From the NCBI GenBank assembly GCA_004556005.1, contig SFJA01000002.1, positions 1 through 64,000 on the forward strand: a stretch of DNA of 64,000 nt, written 5' to 3'. The notes beneath the pieces were generated by a model. The model was not told the DNA's origin. It did not search any database and was given only the letters and a program-made list of their open reading frames with translations. Of this stretch, positions 35,802 through 44,043 are shown in pieces. Position numbers and translations under genes: made by a program. The stretch comes from Bacteroidales bacterium (lineage in GTDB: Bacteria; Bacteroidota; Bacteroidia; Bacteroidales; UBA932). Positions within the stretch are counted from its first letter, which is position 1; each line of letters begins with the position of its first letter.

Positions 35802-36602
35802 TTACCAGACCTCGATTTTTCCAATATTGTAGCCGAAGCAGCCGTCGGTTATCATAGGCACACTGCGCCCGTCGGCATCACGGAGGACTTCCATCTCATC
35901 CATGAAGGTATGGCTGTGAGCGCCTATCACAAGGTCCAGACAATGGGTCTGAGGCACATTGAGACGGTCTGCGGCAATTCCGGCGTGGGAAATGAGTATC
36001 ACCATATCGCATTCCTTGCGCAGAAGGGGTGCATACTTGTTGACGCTCTCCACATATCCGCTCTGAGGCATGCGCGCAGAGATGTTCTTGGACACGAGCG
36101 AGCCCAGGTCTGGTGTAATTCCGATTATTCCTATCCGCAGCCCGCCCCTGTTTATGATCGTGTAGGGCTTGACGTACTTGCCGAGTTCAAACTGTGAAAG
36201 GTCAAGATTTGAACAGACCACCTCGGTCTTCATTTTCTTCACCCTTTCGGTAAGTTCTTCTATGCCATTGTCAAACTCGTGGTTACCGAGCGCGGTGCAA
36301 TCATAGCCGAGAGCATTGATCATATCTGTCTCTACCTCGCCCCTCAGAAGGGTGAAATACGACGTACCCTGACCAAAATCGCCTCCGTGAACAAGAAGGA
36401 CCCTGTCTTTGCCGTATCTAGTCCGAATGGAGTCTATGTATGATGCTCGCTCGATGACTCCTCCTCTTCCGGCGTTACGGCCGCTGCGTTCAGGTTCGAA
36501 GTGGCTGTGGGTATCATTGAGATGAAGTATGACAAGTTTGGGAAGCGGTGCGCATGAAACTGCCAGCAAAACAAGCAGTGGGATGAAGATTCTGTTTCTC
36601 AT
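35802..36602 (-). CDS. 5'-nucleotidase, N-terminal metallophosphoesterase half (lipoprotein)
   Basis: 266 residues. Lipobox SCAP near residue 17. The two-metal site is complete: LNDTHSHF, HGGDFGQG, LGNHEFDNG, and later ISHAGIAADR and GAHSHTF. In most bacteria this is joined to a C-terminal substrate domain; here that domain is the gene just upstream (36599), and the two overlap by 4 bases. Together they would hydrolyse nucleotides outside the inner membrane. Confidence 0.92.
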   Translation of the reverse strand: MRNRIFIPLLVLLAVSCAPLPKLVILHLNDTHSHFEPERSGRNAGRGGVIERASYIDSIRTRYGKDRVLLVHGGDFGQGTSYFTLLRGEVETDMINALGYDCTALGNHEFDNGIEELTERVKKMKTEVVCSNLDLSQFELGKYVKPYTIINRGGLRIGIIGITPDLGSLVSKNISARMPQSGYVESVNKYAPLLRKECDMVILISHAGIAADRLNVPQTHCLDLVIGAHSHTFMDEMEVLRDADGRSVPMITDGCFGYNIGKIEVW

Positions 36603-37462
36603 AACTCTATTACTCTCGTAAAGTCCTTACATTCAATCACTTTACCCTGTTCTTCAAGGCTTGCGACATACTTCTTCATCCAGTCTAGCATACGGTACTT
36701 GCTAATGACGAGCTTGCGGCTGTTTCTTGCAAGATAGATGTGGTCGCCACCGTCGAGGAGATAGTCAACCGTTGCAATCCTGTACCAGTCGGCATCATCG
36801 AGAGGCCTGCCGCCAATGGTAGCTTCTACAAAGGAACCATCCTTTACCCGCATCTCAATACCGCTGATTGCCTGAAAGTTTCCTGCAGCAAAAAACTGGA
36901 GAAGTTTCCTCATCTCAGTACCCGGAACTTCCACATAAGTCAGGTAGTTGAGGAAAGGAAACATAGAGCTGATGTCGTCAACGGTGACATCACCGGCAGG
37001 CATATCCACACGTATTCCTCCCTTGTTCATAACGGCGGCATCCACCTCGCAGCCAAGTTCGCTTTCCACCCCGAGCTTGAGGGCATCGGCAGTCCAGGCA
37101 TACAGGGCGCAGTTAATGCCTCCACGCGGCATTTCCTCTGCACTATGGCCTATCACTTCCCGAAGAGGAGCCATAGTATCCTGATAGGATATGAGCGCGG
37201 CAGCGGCCAGGGCGGTGGATGTGCCGGGCGCATAGATTCTTCCTGAAGGAGAAGTATAACTACCATCAGCAGACACCATTCCCAGAGCTTTCTCAACGCC
37301 GCTGCCCACCACTGCGGTCACTCCGGTACGGCTGCCTGTCATCATCGCCTTTTCCCAGCGGTAAGAAAACCTGTCTGTCTTTATCGATTCTTTCGGGACT
37401 GCACAGGATGAGGCCAGCAGGCACAGTCCGGCCAGCAGAATCGTCAGTCTTGCTTGAACCAT
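36599..37462 (-). CDS. 5'-nucleotidase, C-terminal substrate-binding half (lipoprotein)
   Basis: 287 residues from the ATG at 37462, giving a lipoprotein signal (LASSCAVP). The core is the 5_nucleotid_C fold: NKGGIRVDMPAGDVTVDDI, FPFLNYLTYVEVPG, and the substrate-stacking YRIATVDYLLDGGDHI. No metal site of its own. The start overlaps the ABC permease by 19 bases and the stop overlaps the metallophosphoesterase gene by 4, so all are one operon. Confidence 0.9.
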   Translation of the reverse strand: MVQARLTILLAGLCLLASSCAVPKESIKTDRFSYRWEKAMMTGSRTGVTAVVGSGVEKALGMVSADGSYTSPSGRIYAPGTSTALAAAALISYQDTMAPLREVIGHSAEEMPRGGINCALYAWTADALKLGVESELGCEVDAAVMNKGGIRVDMPAGDVTVDDISSMFPFLNYLTYVEVPGTEMRKLLQFFAAGNFQAISGIEMRVKDGSFVEATIGGRPLDDADWYRIATVDYLLDGGDHIYLARNSRKLVISKYRMLDWMKKYVASLEEQGKVIECKDFTRVIEL

Positions 37463-38799
37463 TTCCACAAATCCTTGAAGGTAGATTTTTTGCCAAATAC
37501 GAGTATTCCGACCCTGTATATCTTTGCCGAAATCCAGGCGCAGAGCACCACCGTGGCAATGAGAAGTACAATGGAAACTATTATCTCCCAGGCAGGTACG
37601 CCGAACGGAAGCCTTGCGAGCATCACTATAGGAGAAGTGAAAGGAATCATAGAGCCCCAAAATACCAGAGGGCTTTCAGGTGCCTTGAAAGCATAGATTG
37701 CAATGAAGAATCCTATCAGAATAGGTATGGTTACCGGTATCTGAAGTTGCTGGGTGTCGCCTTCGTTTTCGACGGCGGAACCTATTGCGGCGAAGAGAGA
37801 AGCATACAGCATATATCCAAAGACGAAGAACACAAGGAAGCATACAAGTATCGTAGCAATAGGCATATTCTTCAGAGTCGTGAGTATTACGCTCATCTCG
37901 CCCGGTTCACTCATTGCAGACGCAATTGCCTCAGCCTGAGCAGCATCCACACCGGCAGACATCTGTACCATAGTGGCAGGGTCGGCATCAGCCAGCAGGG
38001 AAGGACCGGCAATCGAGCCGACAATTCCTATGATTGCCGCAGTCAGAACAACCCAAAGCAGGAACTGCGTAATTGCCACCAGAGCAATACCGATGATTTT
38101 ACCGAACATAAGTTCAGTTGCCTTGACCGAGCTGACAAGCACCTCGACGACACGGCTGCTCTTTTCTTCGATTACGGAAGACATAACCATTCCGCCGAAA
38201 ATGACTATGAACATATAGATGATCATTCCAAGCACCATTGAGACAATCATAAAGACTCCGGACTCGTTGATGGTTTCCTTTCCTTCTTCATCCAGCGTAT
38301 ATGAACGTAGCTTGACATCAGCCTTGACTTCCTCCATAATCACTTTGAGGTCCTCGATGTCATAGGTCGAAATCCTATATGCTTCAACTGCATCGTTGAT
38401 GCGCGAGTTGACAATCTCACCCAATTCTATTCCCAGCGGTTTGAGTGAGAAAATGTCAGCGGACACGGTACGGGCGACCGTGTCAAGAGGCGAAATGGCA
38501 AGTATTGCATCATAGTCACTTTCCCCGAGTTCAGCCTTGAGTTCTTCAACGGAGCGTCCGGTGCAGTCTTTATAACTGACAAGCTCGCTATCCTGCAGAT
38601 ATGGCATCACTACAGAAGACTCGTCAACGACGGCGAGTGTCTTTGACTCTTCATTCAAACCATTGATTATCAATGCAGGAAGCATACAAAGAGCCGCAAA
38701 GAGAACAGGTACGAGAAAAGTAACGATAAGGAAACTCTTCTTTTTTACGCGGTTAAGATATTCGCGGCCTATGATTATGTTTATTCTGTGCAGATTCAT
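37444..38799 (-). CDS. ABC transporter permease (NatB-like)
   Basis: 451 residues. One membrane segment near the start (about 22-45), a large extracytoplasmic domain (about 50-185), then five or six membrane segments (190-440). The pattern IMVFIVIFGGMVMSSVIEEKSSRVVEVLVSSV is typical of the NatB/ABC2 permease family. The substrate is not known; NatAB exports sodium in Bacillus, but most homologues are uncharacterised. Coupled to the ATPase by ATGA. Confidence 0.88.
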   Translation of the reverse strand: MNLHRINIIIGREYLNRVKKKSFLIVTFLVPVLFAALCMLPALIINGLNEESKTLAVVDESSVVMPYLQDSELVSYKDCTGRSVEELKAELGESDYDAILAISPLDTVARTVSADIFSLKPLGIELGEIVNSRINDAVEAYRISTYDIEDLKVIMEEVKADVKLRSYTLDEEGKETINESGVFMIVSMVLGMIIYMFIVIFGGMVMSSVIEEKSSRVVEVLVSSVKATELMFGKIIGIALVAITQFLLWVVLTAAIIGIVGSIAGPSLLADADPATMVQMSAGVDAAQAEAIASAMSEPGEMSVILTTLKNMPIATILVCFLVFFVFGYMLYASLFAAIGSAVENEGDTQQLQIPVTIPILIGFFIAIYAFKAPESPLVFWGSMIPFTSPIVMLARLPFGVPAWEIIVSIVLLIATVVLCAWISAKIYRVGILVFGKKSTFKDLWKWFKQD

Positions 38800-39659
38800 T
38801 TCTTTTCCTCCCCTTCAGTTACAAGTTTGATGAAAATATCGCTCATTCTCGGCATAAGCTCCCTGTAGGAATTGATCTGAACTCCCTTTTCAAGGAATGC
38901 CGCCAGAGTGGAAGTGCCGTCAGTCTCTTGAGGAAGCACCTCTGTATGACGACCTTCCGCGTCCGTATAAACAAGCTCCACGTTATTGTTGCCATATTCA
39001 CGGCGTATGTCATCAACCCCGCCGCTAATCACAAGTTTGCCGTGGTTTACAAGTGCTATTTCGTCACATAGTTCCTCGACGCTGCCCATATCGTGGGTAG
39101 AAAGGATGATGGTCGCACCTTCCTCCTTGAGCCTCAGAATCTCTTTGCGGATAAGGTCGGCATTGACGGGATCGAAGCCCGAGAAAGGCTCGTCAAGAAT
39201 CATCAGGGAAGGCTTGTGAACCACAGTGGTAATGAACTGTATCTTCTGGGCCATACCCTTCGACAGCTCTTCGACCTTTTTGTCCCACCAGCTCTGGATG
39301 CCGAAGCGTATGAACCACTCCTTGAGCGAATTCTGCGCCTCCCTTGCGCTCATACCCTTGAGCTGGGCGAGATACATGGCCTGCTCACCGACCTTCATTT
39401 TGCGGTACAGACCGCGTTCCTCAGGCATATAGCCAATCTTTTCGACATCCTCCTGAGTGATTGGACGGCCGTTGAAAAGAACGCTTCCTGAATTTGGAAT
39501 GGTGATGCGGTTGATGATTCTGATCAGTGTGGTCTTGCCGGCTCCGTTCGGACCGAGCAGACCGAAAATCTTTCCCTCAGGCAGGTCCAGACTCAAATTG
39601 TCCAGAGCAACCTTAGGGCCGAAGTTTTTGCATACTTGTTTACATTCAATGATTGCCAT
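38796..39659 (-). CDS. ABC transporter ATP-binding protein (NatA-like)
   Basis: 287 residues. Walker A GPNGAGKTT, signature LSKGMAQK, Walker B LMILDEPFSGFDP, and H-loop LSTHDM. After the ATPase core a 70-residue tail is typical of NatA-type subunits. It pairs with the permease that overlaps it by 4 bases. The start is 13 bases after the holA stop, so holA transcription may continue into it. Confidence 0.92.
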   Translation of the reverse strand: MAIIECKQVCKNFGPKVALDNLSLDLPEGKIFGLLGPNGAGKTTLIRIINRITIPNSGSVLFNGRPITQEDVEKIGYMPEERGLYRKMKVGEQAMYLAQLKGMSAREAQNSLKEWFIRFGIQSWWDKKVEELSKGMAQKIQFITTVVHKPSLMILDEPFSGFDPVNADLIRKEILRLKEEGATIILSTHDMGSVEELCDEIALVNHGKLVISGGVDDIRREYGNNNVELVYTDAEGRHTEVLPQETDGTSTLAAFLEKGVQINSYRELMPRMSDIFIKLVTEGEEKK

Positions 39660-39672
39660 AATATAGAATTTG

Positions 39673-40716
39673 TCAGATATTCAAAATTTTAGCGACGAGT
39701 TCCGTAAGAAGCTCGCCCGGCGTGGCCTGCCCGCCATCTCCTCCCTTGCCGAGATAATCATAGTGGCAGAGGAGCGAAATCACGGCTGCGGCCTTTGCAG
39801 GAGGGTAGTACCTGAGCGCAGTGTCGTATTCGCGATAAAGGAAAGGAGGGACCCCGGCAAGCGCCCGCGCCTTATCCTCTGCGGAAGGTCGCTGGACCGA
39901 AGACAGCAGGGCTCCGTATTTGAGGATGCGGTTGAACTGCAGGAACAATGCGCTGACCGCCTGAGGCATTGCGAATTTGGCCGAGTCACCCAGATAGGCG
40001 GCAATGCGCAGGGCGGACTGTGCATCGTGAAGGGAAAGAGCCTTGTTGAGTTCAAAGACGCTGAAGCGCTTGGACACCCCGACATTCTTTTCCACGTCGG
40101 CGACCGATACAGAGCTGGTGCCCTGAGGCAGGTTGCGGCAGATTTTGTCCGTCTCGGCCACTATGGTTCCGAGGTCCGTTCCTGTCGATTCTGCCATAAG
40201 CGCGGCGGCATTTCCATCGATATTCAGACCCCTCGATGCAAAAAAAGAGGAAACCCAGCCGGCCACCTCGTAGTCCCGGAGGCAGGGGCTATCCAGCACT
40301 ACGGCATTTTTGCTCAAGGTCTTATACAAGGACTTGCGCCTGTCCAGGCCAGCCTTGCGGAACAACAGCACCAACACGGTGGTATCCAGAGGGTTGGAGC
40401 AATACACATCCAGTTTTTCTATCCCCGTCATCAGCTGGGCATCACGCACCACTATCAAACGGCGGTCGGACATCATTGGAAATTCTCTCGCGGCGGTAAT
40501 GACCTGTTCGGGGGTAACGTCGAGTCCGTAGCAAATCTGCTCGTTAAAGTCCTTGCCAAATTCGTCAACGCAGTTGTCGATGATGGCCTGACACACCAGA
40601 TCCGGATAATAAGGCTCATCGCCCATCAGCAGATACAACGGACTGAAAATGCCTTTTCGGGCATCTTCAATGATTGTTCTGCTCTGTGCTGCGACGTCAG
40701 TTCTGGTCTTGGCCAT
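39673..40716 (-). CDS. holA: DNA polymerase III delta subunit
   Basis: 347 residues. Clamp-loader subunit that opens the beta sliding clamp. The N-terminal PLYLLMGDEPYYPD is the typical start, and the C-terminal helical collar domain (FLQFNRILKYGALLSS) is present. It has its own promoter just upstream at 40761-40768 and follows the HsdR_N gene. Confidence 0.92.
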   Translation of the reverse strand: MAKTRTDVAAQSRTIIEDARKGIFSPLYLLMGDEPYYPDLVCQAIIDNCVDEFGKDFNEQICYGLDVTPEQVITAAREFPMMSDRRLIVVRDAQLMTGIEKLDVYCSNPLDTTVLVLLFRKAGLDRRKSLYKTLSKNAVVLDSPCLRDYEVAGWVSSFFASRGLNIDGNAAALMAESTGTDLGTIVAETDKICRNLPQGTSSVSVADVEKNVGVSKRFSVFELNKALSLHDAQSALRIAAYLGDSAKFAMPQAVSALFLQFNRILKYGALLSSVQRPSAEDKARALAGVPPFLYREYDTALRYYPPAKAAAVISLLCHYDYLGKGGDGGQATPGELLTELVAKILNI

Positions 40717-40760
40717 AGAAATTTAGGCGCATCGGTACTTCCGACCTCATACGCATCCTA

Positions 40761-40768
40761 CAAATATA
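40761..40768 (-). promoter_or_regulatory. -7 box of holA
   Basis: TATATTTG on the minus strand, 44 bases before the holA ATG. It is the left half of an inverted repeat CAAATA/TATTTG (40761-40779), which may be incidental or an operator. Confidence 0.5.
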
Positions 40769-40781
40769 AAAATTATTTGTA

Positions 40782-41255
40782 TCATTTTGAAGCCCGGGAG
40801 AGCATTTCTTCATAGCGGGGCAGTTCCGGACAGGACTGGAAAGATTCTCCGTTGCGGCAAAAAACCTTGGTGGCAAAGCCGTTGGTCAATATAACGAAGT
40901 CTATGTCAAGCACTGCGTTATACCTGAGAGCCTGCTCCGCAACCCTTGCACTGAGAACGACATCGGGACGTTTGCATTCCACCAGTGCGAGAGGCCTTGC
41001 CGACCTGTCATAAACGAGTATGTCAGCACGGTACTGCTTACCTCCATAGCGGAATCCTACCTCGCTCATCATCAAGTGCATAGGAACGCCGGCCGCTTTA
41101 GCAAGCAGTTCGCTGATGCACCACTGGCGCACCTGTTCCTCAGGAGTAAGGGGAACTTCCTTTTTGCGCAGGGGGTCAAATACTTTCTGCAAGCAAGCAC
41201 CCGCCTGCTGCGTTCCGGCAGGCTTTTCGAGCGTACTGTCAGACAAGTTGTTCAT
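40782..41255 (-). CDS. stand-alone HsdR_N / PD-(D/E)XK domain protein
   Basis: 157 residues. The nuclease core is visible as YRADILVYDRSARPLALVECKRP, giving the Asp, Glu and Lys of the PD-(D/E)XK motif, as in the N-terminus of type I restriction HsdR, but with no helicase or HsdM/S genes nearby. Similar short proteins lie beside holA in other Bacteroidota, so it may serve in replication or repair rather than restriction. Nuclease activity is inferred from the motif only. Confidence 0.75.
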   Translation of the reverse strand: MNNLSDSTLEKPAGTQQAGACLQKVFDPLRKKEVPLTPEEQVRQWCISELLAKAAGVPMHLMMSEVGFRYGGKQYRADILVYDRSARPLALVECKRPDVVLSARVAEQALRYNAVLDIDFVILTNGFATKVFCRNGESFQSCPELPRYEEMLSRASK

Positions 41256-41267
41256 TGTCCTGTTGAT

Positions 41268-41296
41268 AAAAAAAAAGGGGCGGCAACTGCCACCCC
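41268..41296 (-). terminator. intrinsic terminator after hpf
   Basis: On the minus strand GGGGTGGC-AGTT-GCCGCCCC (41296-41277) followed by nine T (41276-41268). It ends the cca-xer-hpf unit 9 bases after the hpf stop and would separate it from the HsdR_N gene. Confidence 0.85.
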
Positions 41297-41304
41297 AGAT
41301 AATC

Positions 41305-41595
41305 CTACATATCGTATTTCTTTTCTTTGGATCTGGTCAGTTTTTCCTTCATCGCATCCACGCATTCGGTGATTGCATTTTCGAATGTGTCTGCAACACG
41401 ATCGATAATCAATTCTTCTCCAGGCACGTGAATGTGAATCCTGGCCTTCTTCCCTTCCTTGAGATCCTCAAGCGTGACCTCCGCCTGCTGGGCGACACCA
41501 TCAAAGAACTTGCCCAGACGAGCAACCTTCTTTTCCACGAACTGGGTGAGCTTCTCACCCGCCTCGCACTTGAGAGCTTTAATCCTAATCTCCAT
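41305..41595 (-). CDS. hpf: ribosome hibernation promoting factor, short form
   Basis: 96 residues. Beta-alpha-beta-beta-beta-alpha fold of the HPF/YfiA family: IRIKALKCEAGEKLTQFVEKKV and RIHIHVPGEELIIDRVADTFENAITECVDAMKEKL. Binds the decoding site of the small subunit and silences ribosomes in starvation. No long C-terminal dimerisation domain. The start overlaps xer by 11 bases and has GGAGG 5 bases before the ATG. Confidence 0.92.
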   Translation of the reverse strand: MEIRIKALKCEAGEKLTQFVEKKVARLGKFFDGVAQQAEVTLEDLKEGKKARIHIHVPGEELIIDRVADTFENAITECVDAMKEKLTRSKEKKYDM

Positions 41596-42562
41596 TGTTA
41601 CCTCCGTTTTTAGCCCTTGGGTGGGCGTTGTTATAAACTTTCTGCAACTTCTCTATCGAGTTGTGCGTATAGACCTGAGTCGCGGAGAGCGAACTGTGAC
41701 CGAGCAACTCCTTGATAGAGTTGAGATCGGCCCCGTTGTCAAGCAGTTCCGTTGCCAGAGTGTGCCTCAGGACATGGGGAGAACGCCTGCCGCTTATGCC
41801 CCTGACACCTTCAAGTTCGCGCTTCACTGCCCGGTCAACATAGACCGGATAGAGTCGCGCCCCTTTCAGTGTGCGCAGAAGGGCCTGCTGCGGGTCATAT
41901 ACGTCATCTATCAAAGAGCTTGCTGCATCCAAATATAATGAAATTTCTTCACAAAGAGAAGAAAGAACAGGTATTTCACGCATTTTATTTCCTTTTCCGC
42001 ACACCCTGATTACCTTGCGGGAAAAGTCAACCGAAGAAACATTCAGCCCTATCAGTTCCGAGCGTCTGAGTCCCGTCTGATACAAAAGACTGATAATCAG
42101 GCGTCTTTGTCTGCGGAGGAAGAGCTCGTCAGACAATTTGTCATCCTTTCCGACCAACAGTTCCAGGTTTTCCTCCGATGCAGATGCAGAAGTTTCCTCC
42201 ATATATGACTCCATACTGTCCTCGCGATAAAATACCGGCAGACGCTTCTGTTCTTTCGGTCTTGTCACGAGCCGCACCGGATTGCTTTGCAGGATTCCGT
42301 TCTTTATCAGATACCTGCAAAAGCCGCTGAGTACGCTAAGATGCAGATTGACGGTACGCGCCTGCAGCCTACGCTCGTCCATCAGATGAACTTCATAACT
42401 CCTTACCATCTGAACGTCAAGGCATTCCGTCTCGGAAGCATCGGGACAGGATTGTTTCATATAGGCATAAAAGCCATCCAGGCAGTCCTGATATATGGCA
42501 CAGGTGCGCTGCGAGTAGCGTTTGACTTTGGAAATATGCTCGATATACTGCTGAACCAGCAT
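41585..42562 (-). CDS. tyrosine recombinase, XerC/XerD-like
   Basis: 325 residues. SAM-like N-domain (1-105) and catalytic domain with Arg in GLRRSELIGL, HVLRHTLAT (His and Arg), LLGHSSL and the nucleophile Tyr in TQVYTHNS. About 30 extra residues lie between the domains (HREDSMESYMEETSASASE region). In this setting between cca and hpf it is likely a chromosomal Xer rather than a phage integrase. It is 3 bases downstream of cca. Confidence 0.88.
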   Translation of the reverse strand: MLVQQYIEHISKVKRYSQRTCAIYQDCLDGFYAYMKQSCPDASETECLDVQMVRSYEVHLMDERRLQARTVNLHLSVLSGFCRYLIKNGILQSNPVRLVTRPKEQKRLPVFYREDSMESYMEETSASASEENLELLVGKDDKLSDELFLRRQRRLIISLLYQTGLRRSELIGLNVSSVDFSRKVIRVCGKGNKMREIPVLSSLCEEISLYLDAASSLIDDVYDPQQALLRTLKGARLYPVYVDRAVKRELEGVRGISGRRSPHVLRHTLATELLDNGADLNSIKELLGHSSLSATQVYTHNSIEKLQKVYNNAHPRAKNGGNNGD

Positions 42563-42565
42563 AAC

Positions 42566-44020
42566 TTATTGCTCCTTAAGCCCCAGTTGCGGAGCAAGTT
42601 CTCGCATAAGGGCGTCGGCCTCCTCGAAATTGTTACCTATTCGGCCGTCAAGTATGGCCTCCTTGACCATATCCTTGAGCCGACCTATCTCGGAACACGG
42701 AGGTATGCCGTAAACCTGCATTACGTAATCTCCGGAAATAGGATTCTTGAAATTCCTCAACGCGTCCTTTTCCTCCACTTCGACCAGCTTGCGCTTAACC
42801 AGTTCGAAATTGGACCTCAGGCGCGCAACCTTCGACTCGTTCTTGGACGTGATATCCGCATTGCACAGAATCATAAGGTCATCGATGTCGCTTCCAGCGT
42901 CAAAAAGCAGCCTGCGCACAGCCGAGTCCGTAACTATCTCATCCACAAGCGCTATCGGCCGCAGATGCAGCCACACAAGCTTGCGCACGTATTTCATTTC
43001 ATCTATCGGAAGTTTCAGCCGTGAAAAGACAGCAGGCACCATCTTGCTACCAAGAACCTCGTGCCCGTGGAAACTCCATCCGGAGCCGGAATCAAAGCGT
43101 TTGGTCCCCGGTTTGCCGATGTCGTGAAGAAGCGCAGCCCAGCGCAACCAGAGGGCATCGTGCCGGGGTTCTCCCTCTTTCGCCTCGGGCCTCGGGGCGG
43201 AAGCGACATTGTCCAGCACCTCCAGAGTATGTTCAAAATTATCCTTATGTCCCTTGCCATCAACAGTTTCCACTCCCTTGAGCGCTGACAGTTCAGGCAG
43301 GATGTGAGAGAGCAGGCCGCAGCTGTCCAGAAGTCTGAAAGCCATAGAAGGTCGGTCGCAACGAAGCATTTTGTTCAATTCTTCAGCGATTCTCTCCGCC
43401 GACAGTATGTTCAGCCTGTCAGCCATTCGCCGCATCGATGACACAGACTCGGGGACTATGCTGAACTTGAGTTCGGGCGTTGAAAGCTTGGTCGCAAAAC
43501 GGACGGCCCTGAGCATGCGCAGCGGGTCGTCGGAATAGGTCGTGTCCGGATCGAGAGGCGTACGTATTATGCCCGCCGCAAGGTCCCTGATGCCCCCGAA
43601 AGGATCCACCAGTTCCCCGAAACTGTCCTTCTGCAACGAGAAAGCCATCGCATTGATAGTGAAGTCCCTGCGCAGCTGGTCATCCCTGAGTGTGCCGTTT
43701 TCCACTATAGGCTTGCGCGACTCGCGGCGGTAGGACTCCTTGCGTGCGCCGACAAATTCTATTTCGCAGCCGCCGTAATGCAGCATTGCAGTACCGAAAT
43801 TCTTGAAATAAGACACGGTCTTGCCCGTCCTCTCCCCCACTGCGCGGGCAAATTCCAGTCCGCTGCCTTCGACTACGATATCTATGTCATCACAGTGTCT
43901 GCCAAGGAAACAATCCCTAACGTAACCTCCTATGACAAAAGCTCTTACTGACTTTTCAGCAGCAACATCACTGACAATGCGGAATATCTCCCTGTCCAAA
44001 AACTGTGTAACACACGTCAT
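42566..44020 (-). CDS. cca: tRNA nucleotidyltransferase (CCA-adding type) with HD domain
   Basis: 484 residues from the ATG at 44020. Nucleotidyltransferase motif GGYVRD followed by DDIDIVVEG, the RRDFTINAMA motif, and the HD phosphohydrolase motif LLHDIGKPGTK in the second half. Adds or repairs the CCA end of tRNAs; the tRNA-Val at 47205 lacks an encoded CCA, which fits. The start is set by an unusually strong Shine-Dalgarno (44025-44035), 23 bases after the ABC-F stop. Confidence 0.92.
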   Translation of the reverse strand: MTCVTQFLDREIFRIVSDVAAEKSVRAFVIGGYVRDCFLGRHCDDIDIVVEGSGLEFARAVGERTGKTVSYFKNFGTAMLHYGGCEIEFVGARKESYRRESRKPIVENGTLRDDQLRRDFTINAMAFSLQKDSFGELVDPFGGIRDLAAGIIRTPLDPDTTYSDDPLRMLRAVRFATKLSTPELKFSIVPESVSSMRRMADRLNILSAERIAEELNKMLRCDRPSMAFRLLDSCGLLSHILPELSALKGVETVDGKGHKDNFEHTLEVLDNVASAPRPEAKEGEPRHDALWLRWAALLHDIGKPGTKRFDSGSGWSFHGHEVLGSKMVPAVFSRLKLPIDEMKYVRKLVWLHLRPIALVDEIVTDSAVRRLLFDAGSDIDDLMILCNADITSKNESKVARLRSNFELVKRKLVEVEEKDALRNFKNPISGDYVMQVYGIPPCSEIGRLKDMVKEAILDGRIGNNFEEADALMRELAPQLGLKEQ

Positions 44021-44024
44021 ATTA

Positions 44025-44035
44025 ATCACCTCCTT
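44025..44035 (-). promoter_or_regulatory. strong Shine-Dalgarno before cca
   Basis: AAGGAGGTGAT on the minus strand, with GGAGG 8 bases before the ATG. It complements 11 bases of the usual 16S 3' end. Rare in Bacteroidota, and unlike most genes in this window. Confidence 0.75.
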
Positions 44036-44043
44036 GCGCAACT

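Noticed and set aside
40782..42562. Restriction-modification or integron-like island (HsdR_N plus tyrosine recombinase)
   Set aside because: No methylase, specificity gene or att repeats; both genes sit among housekeeping genes (holA, hpf, cca), and the recombinase looks like chromosomal Xer.
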